Shown here: positions 30,410 to 36,900 of the stretch, piece after piece
Numbering within the stretch: the stretch's first letter is position 1
How the letters are laid out: every line of letters begins with the position of its first letter
Source: Desulfuromonas sp. TF
Lineage (GTDB): Bacteria; Desulfobacterota; Desulfuromonadia; Desulfuromonadales; ATBO01
Assembly: GCF_000472285.1 (NCBI RefSeq)
Contig: NZ_KI421417.1
Coordinates: 67,198 to 104,097 of the forward strand
DNA length: 36,900 nt
Direction of reading: 5' to 3'
The notes under the pieces: generated by a model
What the model was told of the DNA's origin: nothing
Databases searched by the model: none
What the model saw: the letters and a program-made list of their open reading frames with translations, nothing else
Program-made: the position numbers and the translations under genes

Positions 30410-31159
30410 TTAAACCCTCCCGCTCTGAGCCATGCGGCCAGAGAATACGGGCTGATCGTAAAAGAGCTCGCGGCCGTCGCCCCACGCCTCGCGGGAGACC
30501 TCCTCGAGCCCGCTCGCCCTGCCCATGCGCTCGATCTTTGCCAGGCCGATGACCATGCGGCCGATGTTTCCCCGGGCCTCCTCGTGCAGGTGCTGGAGCA
30601 GGCAGTCGGCGATCTGCACCTCGCAGAGCTGGTCGGCGACGGTGCGGGCGTCGGCGAGGTCGACGCCGCGGAACTCGATCCACTGGGTGATGCGGCGCGC
30701 GAAACGGCCGTGCGCCTGGACGGTGCGGGCGATATCCTCCATGCCGCAGAGGATCACCGGGCAGCCGCTGATGTCGTAGATGTCGCGCAGCGCCTCGGCC
30801 ATCTCGAACTTCTTCGGCTTGTCGAAGAGGTGGTCGGCCTCGTCGACGAAGATGGGGCGGGGCTTGGCGCCGAGCTGCTCGACGATGAAGTCGACCATGT
30901 CGCTGCGGCGCAGCATGCGCTTGCCGCCGAGCTCCTCGCAGACCTTGCCGAGCATGCCGGTGACCGTCCAGCTGCTCATGGCCCGCACGTAGACGCCGTC
31001 CATCACGTTGACCACGTAGGCCAGGGAGGTGGATTTGCCCTCCCCCGGGCGCCCCCAGAGAAGCCCCATCCCCTCGGTGCCCATGGGTCGGTTGACGAGC
31101 TCGTCGACGGCGCCGAGAAAGCGCCGCATGTTCTTGGTCATTGCCATTTTGTGTCGCAT
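30410..31159 (-). CDS. MuB-like transposition ATPase lacking the N-terminal HTH
   Basis: The 249-residue AAA+ protein has Walker A GRPGEGKST (36-44) and Walker B PIFVDEAD (102-109), with sensor-like and C-terminal helical parts as in MuB. MuB binds target DNA and stimulates the transposase. At 249 residues it is shorter than Mu MuB because the N-terminal HTH is missing; a separate HTH protein is encoded two genes downstream. AAGGAGG lies 7 nt before ATG 31159. Confidence 0.92.
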   Translation of the reverse strand: MRHKMAMTKNMRRFLGAVDELVNRPMGTEGMGLLWGRPGEGKSTSLAYVVNVMDGVYVRAMSSWTVTGMLGKVCEELGGKRMLRRSDMVDFIVEQLGAKPRPIFVDEADHLFDKPKKFEMAEALRDIYDISGCPVILCGMEDIARTVQAHGRFARRITQWIEFRGVDLADARTVADQLCEVQIADCLLQHLHEEARGNIGRMVIGLAKIERMGRASGLEEVSREAWGDGRELFYDQPVFSGRMAQSGRV

Positions 31160-31209
31160 CGTTTATCCTCCTTTTCAATTCAATGGTTTGCCCCTTGCGG
31201 GGCGGACTC

Positions 31210-31234
31210 AGCCGCGTGCCAGCGCGGCTTTTTT
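31210..31234 (+). terminator. Plus-strand intrinsic terminator in the A-B gap
   Basis: AGCCGCG (31210-31216), a 6-base loop, CGCGGCT (31223-31229) and a run of T. This points against the early operon. A second hairpin GCCCC/GGGGC lies next to it at about 31190-31203. In the sense mRNA these are hairpins without a U-tract, upstream of the MuB gene. Confidence 0.6.
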
Positions 31235-31493
31235 AATTGGCAAATCTCGGCAGAAAGTGCCCGCGGAGCTTGCCGGTGTTCCGGTCGATGTGGCGGATGA
31301 TCCCAAAGACGTCATGGTTGAAATTGAAATCATCGGCCGTCAGCAAGGCCTTCAGATTCAGGGTGCACCCGTTGGCATGAACGGCTGTCAGATCCATCGC
31401 CAGGGCGGTTTGCCCTTCGACGGCCGCCCTCTCAACTATCTTGGCTATCAGCTCGCTGTCCTCACTTGTCACGTCGAAACTAACCATTCTCAT
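31233..31493 (-). CDS. Small conserved phage protein (86 aa, DUF6900-like)
   Basis: The protein (SELIAKIVERAAVEGQTALAMDLTAVHANGCTLNLKALLTADDFNFNHDVFGIIRHIDR) resembles short phage proteins annotated DUF6900. ATG 31493 overlaps the transposase stop (ATGA); an ATG 6 nt later is better placed for the GGAGG site. It is inserted between the A and B genes. The function is unknown. Confidence 0.7.
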   Translation of the reverse strand: MRMVSFDVTSEDSELIAKIVERAAVEGQTALAMDLTAVHANGCTLNLKALLTADDFNFNHDVFGIIRHIDRNTGKLRGHFLPRFAN

Positions 31494-33703
31494 TCACCTC
31501 CCTTCGCTCTGTTTTCCTTCTCTTCCTTCAGGCAAAATTCATCCTCCTTGAACAGCCCCACCCTTCTGCGGGTCGAGGTGAAGATGTCGTAATCGGCCTT
31601 CCATTTCAGCTCGTATTCGCTGGCCTCGCCCTTCTCCTCGCGATCGCAGATATCCAGGTACCGCTCCCAGGCGTTGGCAAAGGTGCGCTTCTTTTCGAGC
31701 CGGGCGATAATCTTGTCGCTGCGCAGGGCCAGCTCGGCCTCGATCTCGATGCACTCGGGCGCGGCCTGGATCTCGATCGGACCGCCGCGGCGCTCGAGCT
31801 CGATCTCCTCCATGCGCTGCTCGGCGGTGCGCTTGCGGTTCTGGTAGCGCTCCTCCCGGGCCTGCTCCACCTTGGAGACGGGGAAGAAGGCGCTCTTGTT
31901 GGCGTCGCGCCGGGCGATGACGATCAGGCGGCCCTCTTCGTCGCGCACGCTGACCCGGGCGGGATCGTGGATGTCGTAGCCGACCATGACCTGCATGCCG
32001 TGGTAGTGCTCGAGGGCGGGATCGGAGTAGACGTTTTTCCAGAGGCGCACCATGCCGCGGGTGCACTTGACCATCTCGTGGGGGCGGAAGAGGTGGGCGA
32101 TCTCCGCCTCGGTGAGCAGGTCGGGATTCCATCCGCGCGAAAGCCAGCCGGCCCAGGCCTCCAGCGGGCACATGTGGCGGCGCAACCCGGTGGCGGGATC
32201 GGTGATCCGGGGCAGGGCGCTGTGCGGGCGGCGGTTGTACGCATCGACGGCTTCGGCCTGGGCGAACTGCAGGAACTCGGGCCAGGGGATCAGCAGCTCG
32301 GATGTGAGCTCCCTTTCCTCTTTTTTGGCCTGGCGCACTTCTTTCTGCAGCTTCAGGTAGACGCGGCGCTGCACCAGGCTGTCCATGTCCTTGCCGGTGT
32401 AGGTCTCGAGCTTCTTCGCGGCGGGGATCCAGAGCGACTTGTTGAGGTTTTCCACCAGCCCGCGCCCCTGGGGGTTGCCGGGGCGGCCGCTCTCGAAGCG
32501 GATGCCGAGGCGGGGGAAGAGGCCGGCGACCTCGTCGATATTGACCTTGGCCATGTTGCCGGCGCCCTTGTCGGCGTAGACGAAGAGCGGCAGGCCGCCG
32601 ACGGGCTTTTCCGCGTCGACGGTGCAGGCGTGGCGGATGGCGTCGGCGACCGTCATGGAGCTTTCGGCCAGCCCCGCCGACCAGCCCACCACCACCTTGG
32701 TCACGCAGCAGATCACCGCGCAGACCTCGGGATGGAAGGGCCTGCCGTGGGCCGGGTGGGCCACGTAGGCCTTGAAGGAGTGGCCGTCGATCTGAACGAT
32801 ATCGAGGGGCTGGAATTCGCTGACGTCGCGCTGGCGGTACATGCGCTGGCCGCGCAGCTCGCTGCCGGATTTGCGGCCGCGCTGCACGTCGAGGCGGGAG
32901 TATTTTTGCAGGAAGCGGCGCACCTGCCCTTCGGTGGGGATCTCGGCGCCGGGGGCGGCGACCCTGGCCATGCGGCTGAGAGCGTCGGCGACGCTGATCT
33001 TTTGCGGCACCTGATACTGCATGAGGAAGGCCGGAGCCCAGGGGGGAAGGGTGTTTTTCTCCATCGCGGCCGGGGCCAGCACGGCGTAGTTGCCGCCGGA
33101 GGCCTTGTAATCGCTCCACCATCGCATGAGAGTGCGGCGAGAGAGGGCTCGCTTGCCGTCCTTGCCGCCGCTCTTGGCGTTGGCGACGGCGACCAGGGCC
33201 TGCAGATCCTCGGGCAGCTCGCCGGCGGCGCTTTTCTCGACCAGGGCGTCGACGGTTTTGGTGAGGCCGACGGTGCAGTCGCCGCGTTCGAGGAGGCGGA
33301 TGAAGGCGAGCCGGGCATCCATGCGGCGGGACTGCCACGATTTGAGGCTGCCCAGGTCGGGAACGTCGATGACGGCGGGGAGCCCGGCCTCTTCGCGCAC
33401 GGCGGGGAGCAGCTCGATATCGACGGTCTCCGCGGGCTTGTCCGCCGAAGCCTTGGGGGAGGCGGACAGGCCGCAGGCTTTTTCGGGGAGGGATTGTATC
33501 AGCTGGTCGGCGAGGTGCTCGCGGGTGGCCCGGGGCAGGGCGGAGACGGCATACTCGCGGCCTCCGCCGCGCCCTGGGCGCTTGCGGAAGGGCCAGTTTT
33601 CGCGGTCGGCCTTGGACCTGACGCGCCGCGCGGTCCCTGGCATTCCCGGAAGGCCGGCCAGTTCCTCAGCGGTGCAATGCGTTTTAGGGCCGTCGACCTG
33701 CAT
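31490..33703 (-). CDS. MuA-like DDE transposase
   Basis: The protein has 737 residues. The start at ATG 33703 follows GGAGG by 7 nt; an upstream ATG at 33724 is poorer. N-terminal MuA-type DNA-binding domains (THCTAEELAGLPGMPGTARRV...FRKRPGRGGGREY) are followed by the RNase H-like catalytic core. The likely catalytic residues are Asp306 (VQIDGHS), Asp378 (YADKGAG) and Glu418 (GLVENLN). A C-terminal domain ends in a highly charged tail for MuB/ClpX-type contacts. It cuts and joins the phage ends and drives replicative transposition. Confidence 0.95.
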   Translation of the reverse strand: MQVDGPKTHCTAEELAGLPGMPGTARRVRSKADRENWPFRKRPGRGGGREYAVSALPRATREHLADQLIQSLPEKACGLSASPKASADKPAETVDIELLPAVREEAGLPAVIDVPDLGSLKSWQSRRMDARLAFIRLLERGDCTVGLTKTVDALVEKSAAGELPEDLQALVAVANAKSGGKDGKRALSRRTLMRWWSDYKASGGNYAVLAPAAMEKNTLPPWAPAFLMQYQVPQKISVADALSRMARVAAPGAEIPTEGQVRRFLQKYSRLDVQRGRKSGSELRGQRMYRQRDVSEFQPLDIVQIDGHSFKAYVAHPAHGRPFHPEVCAVICCVTKVVVGWSAGLAESSMTVADAIRHACTVDAEKPVGGLPLFVYADKGAGNMAKVNIDEVAGLFPRLGIRFESGRPGNPQGRGLVENLNKSLWIPAAKKLETYTGKDMDSLVQRRVYLKLQKEVRQAKKEERELTSELLIPWPEFLQFAQAEAVDAYNRRPHSALPRITDPATGLRRHMCPLEAWAGWLSRGWNPDLLTEAEIAHLFRPHEMVKCTRGMVRLWKNVYSDPALEHYHGMQVMVGYDIHDPARVSVRDEEGRLIVIARRDANKSAFFPVSKVEQAREERYQNRKRTAEQRMEEIELERRGGPIEIQAAPECIEIEAELALRSDKIIARLEKKRTFANAWERYLDICDREEKGEASEYELKWKADYDIFTSTRRRVGLFKEDEFCLKEEKENRAKGGE

Positions 33704-33763
33704 CCCAATTCCTCCTGAACCCATAGCAAAAACAGTCAGTTAAAAGCGGTTTACTCTTGTCGG

Positions 33764-34024
33764 TCAGGCTGCTTTCTGATATCGTTCGGGCCAGATGGCC
33801 TCGGGCCGCATGCCGATCTTGGCCGCGATCGCCTTCTGCATCTTGGGATAGGGCTGATTGAACACGTCGCGCACCGCCTGGCGAGAGGTGCCGAGCTCCT
33901 TGGCCAGATCCGCCAGAGAGCTGCCGTGAATGCGCAGCTGGAACTTGATCCACTCGCGGCGCAGGGCGGGATCGCCGATGATCTTTTCGAGGGTTCCGTC
34001 CGGCTTTTCGCTATTTTTTTTCAT
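33764..34024 (-). CDS. Ner-like early regulator
   Basis: The 86-residue protein (start ATG 34024, AAGGA 6-7 nt upstream) matches the Ner/Nlp family: WIKFQLRIHGSSLADLAKELGTSRQAVRDVFNQPYPKMQKAIAAKIGMRPEAIWPERY. It is expected to shut down early and repressor promoters after infection. The frame stays open upstream, and a TTG at 34075 with a GGAGG site could give a longer form with a CPQC motif. It is the first gene of the early operon. Confidence 0.9.
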   Translation of the reverse strand: MKKNSEKPDGTLEKIIGDPALRREWIKFQLRIHGSSLADLAKELGTSRQAVRDVFNQPYPKMQKAIAAKIGMRPEAIWPERYQKAA

Positions 34025-34120
34025 CTTGATTCCTTGTGTTGTAAGAAAGCATTGAGGGCATCGAAAACTGGGCAACTTGCCTCCTCTTTTTTTGTCTTTG
34101 TTTTCTTTCCGTGGCAAGAA

Positions 34121-34149
34121 GCATAGTCCGTTAAAACGGACGTGTCAAA
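34121..34149 (-). promoter_or_regulatory. Early promoter Pe with operator in the spacer
   Basis: On the minus strand TTGACA (plus 34144-34149), a 17-base spacer and TATGCT (34121-34126) form a strong sigma70 promoter for ner and the A-B operon. The spacer contains an inverted repeat, GTCCGTT-N2-AACGGAC (34127-34142), placed exactly between the two boxes. A repressor bound there would block RNA polymerase. Confidence 0.85.
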
Positions 34150-34293
34150 CATAAAAACGCACGTCCGAGTTAAAAAATCCGTTTTTTGGGACAACCGTAC
34201 AAAATAGCGAACAAAAACAGGGCATTAGAAAACATGGACACGTCCGAGTTTACAAAAGCCAAGCGTCCGAGTTCGGAGAAGGAAGTCGGACGT
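34127..34293. promoter_or_regulatory. Operator cluster, motif (A/G)CGTCCGAGTT
   Basis: ACGTCCGAGTT occurs at 34162-34172 and 34240-34250, GCGTCCGAGTT at 34263-34273, and the reverse form AAGTCGGACGT at 34283-34293 (one mismatch). The palindrome at 34127-34142 shares the GTCCG core. Three of the sites are inside the start of the repressor gene. These are the likely binding sites for the repressor and/or Ner. Confidence 0.72.
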
Positions 34294-34716
34294 TTTCCCG
34301 AAAGGTTAAAGGAGGCACTGAAGGGCGAGCCTATTAGAGGATTTGCCGCCAGGGCAGGTATTTCATCATCGACACTTCATCAGTATTTGTCCGGGAAGAG
34401 CGAGCCGACCAGATTGCTGTTGATCGACATTGCGGACGCAGCCGGCGTCCACGTCGAATGGCTGGCCACGGGCGAGGGGCCGATGAAGAAGGGGGAAGAG
34501 CGGATCAACGAGGCCCAGCAAGAATATAAGGCGATCGATCCGAAGATCATGCGGGAGATCGTGGAGGGGGTGGAGGGCTATCTCACCGAGAACAAGGTGC
34601 AGATGCCGGCGAGCAAGAAGGCCGAGCTGCTGATCTATCTCTATGAGGTGTTTGCCAAGGAAGGCCAGGTCGACCGGGGCCAGGTGCTTCGCCTGGTCAA
34701 GATGATGGCGGCATAG
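34234..34716 (+). CDS. Prophage repressor (XRE-type, Mu c position)
   Basis: The 160-residue protein starts at ATG 34234. It has an HTH at about 28-75 (IRGFAARAGISSSTLHQYLSGKSEPTRLLLIDIADAAGVHVEWLATGEGPM) and a helical C-terminus (VEGYLTENKVQMPASKKAELLIYLYEVF) suited to oligomerisation. It diverges from ner and the early promoter, as the Mu c gene does. Only a weak ribosome site is seen. Operator-like motifs overlap the first 20 codons, suggesting autoregulation. Confidence 0.87.
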   Translation: MDTSEFTKAKRPSSEKEVGRFPERLKEALKGEPIRGFAARAGISSSTLHQYLSGKSEPTRLLLIDIADAAGVHVEWLATGEGPMKKGEERINEAQQEYKAIDPKIMREIVEGVEGYLTENKVQMPASKKAELLIYLYEVFAKEGQVDRGQVLRLVKMMAA

Positions 34717-34725
34717 GAGGGGATG

Positions 34726-35232
34726 ATGAACGTCGACAAAAAGAAAATATTCAGTTTGCTTTCAAGTGTTTCGCCCACGGTGCAGCGCTGCGGCGAATGC
34801 GGGGCCCAGGCGCGATCGCGTATATACTTTTACCTCCTGGTGGTCTCGCTGATCGCCACCATGCTGCCGCACCCTTTACTTAATATACTGAGTTCGCTCG
34901 CCGTGCTGATCTCCGTCGCGGCCTGGGCGATCGCCAGCGTGATGCGCCGCAGCCAGTGGCCGGTCGTGGCGCTCCTGGTCGCCGCCTCGATCACCTCCGG
35001 CTGCGCCGGCCCGATCTTCGACAAAACCGCCGTGCCCCTGGATCTACTGGGCGCCGGCGACCAGGTCAAGCTCGGCACCGTCGAAGGTGTCGGCGTCTTC
35101 GGCCTGGGCCTTGACCAAGTAACCGCGGAACACGCAATCGAAAAAGTCGGCATCAAAAAGCCGATTGCAATGCTGAATGTGAGGGGCTATGGTTTAATCA
35201 GCATGGCAAAGGTGCAGGTTTACGGGGAGTAA
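34726..35232 (+). CDS. Lysogenic cargo: membrane protein with TRL-like C-terminus
   Basis: This 168-residue protein starts at ATG 34726, 5 nt after AGGAGG (an ATG 3 nt earlier is also possible). It has a CGEC motif, two membrane segments (RIYFYLLVVSLIATMLPH and LLNILSSLAVLISVAAWAI) and then a second hydrophobic stretch ending in SGCAGP, a lipoprotein-like box in mid-protein. The C-terminal domain (TVEGVGVFGLGLDQVTAEHAIEKVGIKKPIAMLNVRGYGL) resembles TRL-like bacterial lipoproteins. Directly behind the repressor, it may be expressed in lysogens. Confidence 0.75.
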   Translation: MNVDKKKIFSLLSSVSPTVQRCGECGAQARSRIYFYLLVVSLIATMLPHPLLNILSSLAVLISVAAWAIASVMRRSQWPVVALLVAASITSGCAGPIFDKTAVPLDLLGAGDQVKLGTVEGVGVFGLGLDQVTAEHAIEKVGIKKPIAMLNVRGYGLISMAKVQVYGE

Positions 35233-35253
35233 ATTCAATAGAGGAGGCGGGGA

Positions 35254-35775
35254 ATGAAAAGATTGATTGTCTGTGTGCTGTTATTTGCAGTGGCATCACC
35301 CGTAAGTGCTGAGATTTACAAATGGAGAGACGCGGACGGTAAATTGCATTTCAGCGACAAGCCCGTGAATTCCGCGGCACAGGAGATGGCTGTCTTCGAC
35401 TCGGAAGGCGGGCAGAAAAAACCGGCTGACTCAGTTCAAAAGAAATCAACCAGCAGCGCCCAACCGGCGACCTCTCGAAAGACAACGGGAAAGCCGGTCA
35501 GCAGGATCACCGCCGCCGATTATAAAATCAACCCCAGTTTAAGCCAAGTGGGCCCTGAGATCATCATTTCCGGAAGAGTGGGAGATGGGCCAGAATGCGC
35601 CCGGCTTACCTTAAATTTTTTCTGCCGCACCGACAACGGCGGCATTGAGGAACTCACCACGGTGGTCGAGAACGTCGGCGGTTTCGGATCGAGGGTTTTT
35701 AAGACGAGCAAAACGCCATGGCCAGCGACCCGGGACAAATGGAATATATCCAACGTCTTCGCCACCTGCAACTAA
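35254..35775 (+). CDS. Lysogenic cargo: secreted DUF4124 protein
   Basis: The 173-residue protein has a signal peptide (MKRLIVCVLLFAVASPVSAE) and an N-terminal DUF4124 segment IYKWRDADGKLHFSDKPV. Then comes a Lys/Ser/Thr-rich linker and a C-terminal beta-domain with three cysteines (ECARL, FFCRT, ATCN). GGAGG lies upstream of ATG 35254. It is 21 nt after the membrane protein gene and ends before a strong terminator. DUF4124 proteins are periplasmic and of unknown function. Confidence 0.85.
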   Translation: MKRLIVCVLLFAVASPVSAEIYKWRDADGKLHFSDKPVNSAAQEMAVFDSEGGQKKPADSVQKKSTSSAQPATSRKTTGKPVSRITAADYKINPSLSQVGPEIIISGRVGDGPECARLTLNFFCRTDNGGIEELTTVVENVGGFGSRVFKTSKTPWPATRDKWNISNVFATCN

Positions 35776-35783
35776 ACCGGTCT

Positions 35784-35950
35784 AGTGCCAAATAAAACGC
35801 AAAAATGGCCGGGGTAATTCCCGGCCATCGTTTTCAGTGCCAAATCAGCCTGCCGCGCCGCCGCCGTTAAAAGCCGATTCAAAGCCGCATAAAATAAACG
35901 TTTCCCGCCGCCGCCCGCCCAATCCCATCTATTCCCGTCCAGTGCCAATA
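35784..35950. promoter_or_regulatory. Phage left-end transposase sites L3, L2, L1
   Basis: AGTGCCAAAT at 35784-35793 and 35836-35845, and AGTGCCAATA at 35941-35950, all in one orientation. The spacing (about 105 bp between the outer two, 52 bp between the inner two) is the same kind of long-short layout as the L1-L2-L3 sites of Mu, where HU bends the long spacer. Weak conservation of a preceding CGTYY is also visible. Apart from the terminator, nothing else is seen in this 273-nt gap. Confidence 0.65.
35801..35834 (+). terminator. Rho-independent terminator after the cargo operon
   Basis: A perfect 9-bp stem ATGGCCGGG (35805-35813) and CCCGGCCAT (35820-35828) with a 6-base loop, flanked by AAAAA on the left and CGTTTT on the right. 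It ends the repressor-cargo operon and could act in both directions, shielding the phage end. Confidence 0.85.
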
Positions 35951-36048
35951 GAGTCAGTGGTTAACACGACATCGTGGACAAAAGTTCTCTGACAATCGAA
36001 TAGCCACCACTGTCATCCTGTTGAACACCAAATATGTAGGAGGTGTTC

Positions 36049-36900
36049 ATGAAGGATGATATTCAGCAGGAGCGGATATTGGCGGTCCAGAGGCTCCGCA
36101 ATGGCGAGAAGCCGGAAGCGATCTGCACTTCTCTGGGGCGCTCGAAATCATGGCTGTACAAGTGGAATAAGCGCTTTGCCGTCGATGATAGTTCATGGAG
36201 TGAAAGCCTTTCCCGGCAACCACTTACGGTTGCTTCCAGGACACCGCAGGAGGTTGAGGAGATCGTAGAGATAATCCGACTCAACCTCTACAACAAGGAT
36301 CAGTTCTGTGGTGCCCAAGCCATTCTGTGGGAACTTGAAGACTTAGGCGTCAAACCTTTGCCTGCCGTACGAACCATTAACCGCATTCTCAGCCGAAAAG
36401 GACTGACCCATCGCAGAACCGGCAAATACGAGCCGAAAGGAACGCCTTATCCCACACTTCCGTCGTTGTTTCCCAACCAGACCCATCAGGTTGACCTGGT
36501 TGGCCCCTGCTATCTGAAAGGACCGCTGCGCTTCTATGGGCTCAATGCCATTGATCTATCCACCGCCCGCTGCGGCCTGCATCCATCAGCAACCAAAAGC
36601 GGACAGGATATCCTTGGGGGTTTCTGGGAGATCTGGAAACGGCTGGGAATCCCTGAGCGCATCCAGGTCGACAATGCCATGTATTTCTTTGGCAGCTTAA
36701 GGTACCCGCGTGGCATGGGACCTCTCATCAAGCTCTGTTTGCACGTGGGAGTCGAACCTTGGTTCATTCCATTATCCGAACCCTGGCGTAACGGCGTGAT
36801 CGAGAAGTTCAATCATCACTACCAGCAGAAGTTCCTCGCCAAAACCCTTATGACAACGGTGGAGGACCTCAAGAAGGAGACCCTAGCTTTCGAGCAGCGG
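36049..36900 (+). CDS. IS transposase, IS481-like DDE integrase fold (partial)
   Basis: ATG 36049 has AGGAGG 5 nt upstream. The 284 visible residues run off the window edge. An N-terminal HTH (RLRNGEKPEAICTSLGRSKSWLYKWNKRF) is followed by the rve catalytic core: Asp149 (HQVDLVGP), Asp208 (QVDNAMYF) and Glu252 (NGVIEKFNHHY). This is the layout of IS481-type elements. The IS left end lies between about 35960 and 36030 but I cannot define it without the right end. It is an independent element beside or within the phage end. Confidence 0.9.
   Translation, partial: MKDDIQQERILAVQRLRNGEKPEAICTSLGRSKSWLYKWNKRFAVDDSSWSESLSRQPLTVASRTPQEVEEIVEIIRLNLYNKDQFCGAQAILWELEDLGVKPLPAVRTINRILSRKGLTHRRTGKYEPKGTPYPTLPSLFPNQTHQVDLVGPCYLKGPLRFYGLNAIDLSTARCGLHPSATKSGQDILGGFWEIWKRLGIPERIQVDNAMYFFGSLRYPRGMGPLIKLCLHVGVEPWFIPLSEPWRNGVIEKFNHHYQQKFLAKTLMTTVEDLKKETLAFEQR

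Larger units (their letters stand above)
1..35966 (-). mobile_element. Mu-like transposable prophage (partial, siphovirus-type tail)
   Basis: Nearly all genes run on the minus strand in Mu order: ner, A, B, early genes, gemA, mor/C, lysis, small and large terminase, portal, F, G, protease/scaffold, capsid, gp36, gp37, then tail genes. The repressor and two cargo genes diverge on the plus strand beside the phage left end. The tail region has tube, G/GT and tape measure genes but no sheath, which fits transposable siphophages such as B3 and D3112. The left edge of the window cuts the tail module. The outer boundary near 35966 is inferred from the outermost AGTGCCAAT site and a nearby CA (TG on the other strand); it could be off by a few tens of bases. 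Confidence 0.9.

Noticed and set aside
30410-31178. A long minus-strand frame (391 codons) covering the MuB gene and continuing to 30003
   Set aside because: Its upstream part is an out-of-frame shadow of MuB, full of Arg/Pro/Gly; only the part from ATG 30407 has a ribosome site and protein-like composition, and that was kept.

Overview
The window is almost entirely one Mu-like transposable prophage in a GC-rich bacterium, cut off at its tail-gene end by the left edge of the window. The evidence is a MuA-type DDE transposase, a MuB-type ATPase, Ner, a C-type repressor, GemA, Mor/C, and the Mu head set (gp27, gp28, gp29, F, G, I/Z, T, gp36, gp37). The host is probably a Desulfuromonas/Geobacter-type deltaproteobacterium, but this rests only on general gene style and is weak. 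An IS transposase, cut by the right edge, lies just outside the phage end.

Layout, in phage order from right to left. 35.78-35.97 kb is the phage left end, with three copies of an AGTGCCAAAT motif spaced like the L1-L2-L3 transposase sites of Mu. 34.2-35.8 kb (+ strand) is the lysogeny side: repressor, a membrane/lipoprotein gene and a secreted DUF4124 protein. 34.1 kb holds the divergent early promoter with operators. 25.7-34.0 kb (- strand) is the early block: ner, A, a small gene, B, two HTH genes, zinc-ribbon proteins, DUF3164, an RMF-like protein, an NrdD-tail-like peptide and gemA. 24.2-25.4 kb carries a 258-aa protein and the late activator Mor/C. 22.9-24.2 kb is an AT-rich insertion, XRE regulator plus ImmA/IrrE protease, with its own promoter and palindromic operator. 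20.0-22.6 kb is the lysis and pre-head block; 11.4-20.1 kb is packaging and head; 1-11.2 kb is the tail.

The tail genes are those of a long non-contractile tail: tail tube, a G/GT chaperone pair joined by a -1 frameshift at GGGAAAG, and a 907-aa tape measure. No sheath is seen in the window. The phage is therefore probably a transposable siphovirus of the B3/D3112 type rather than a myovirus like Mu.

The two late operons (lysis/head and tail) each begin with a nearly identical cassette: an intrinsic terminator, a conserved block of about 40 bp and a TATNCT -10 box. These are the likely Mor/C-activated late promoters. The most unusual features are a signal-peptide-like extension on the major capsid protein, a MuB split into two genes, stable GC hairpins just 3' of the capsid, decoration and tail-tube genes, heptamer tandem repeats in the rare intergenic gaps, and a possible short RNA at 23.07-23.15 kb.
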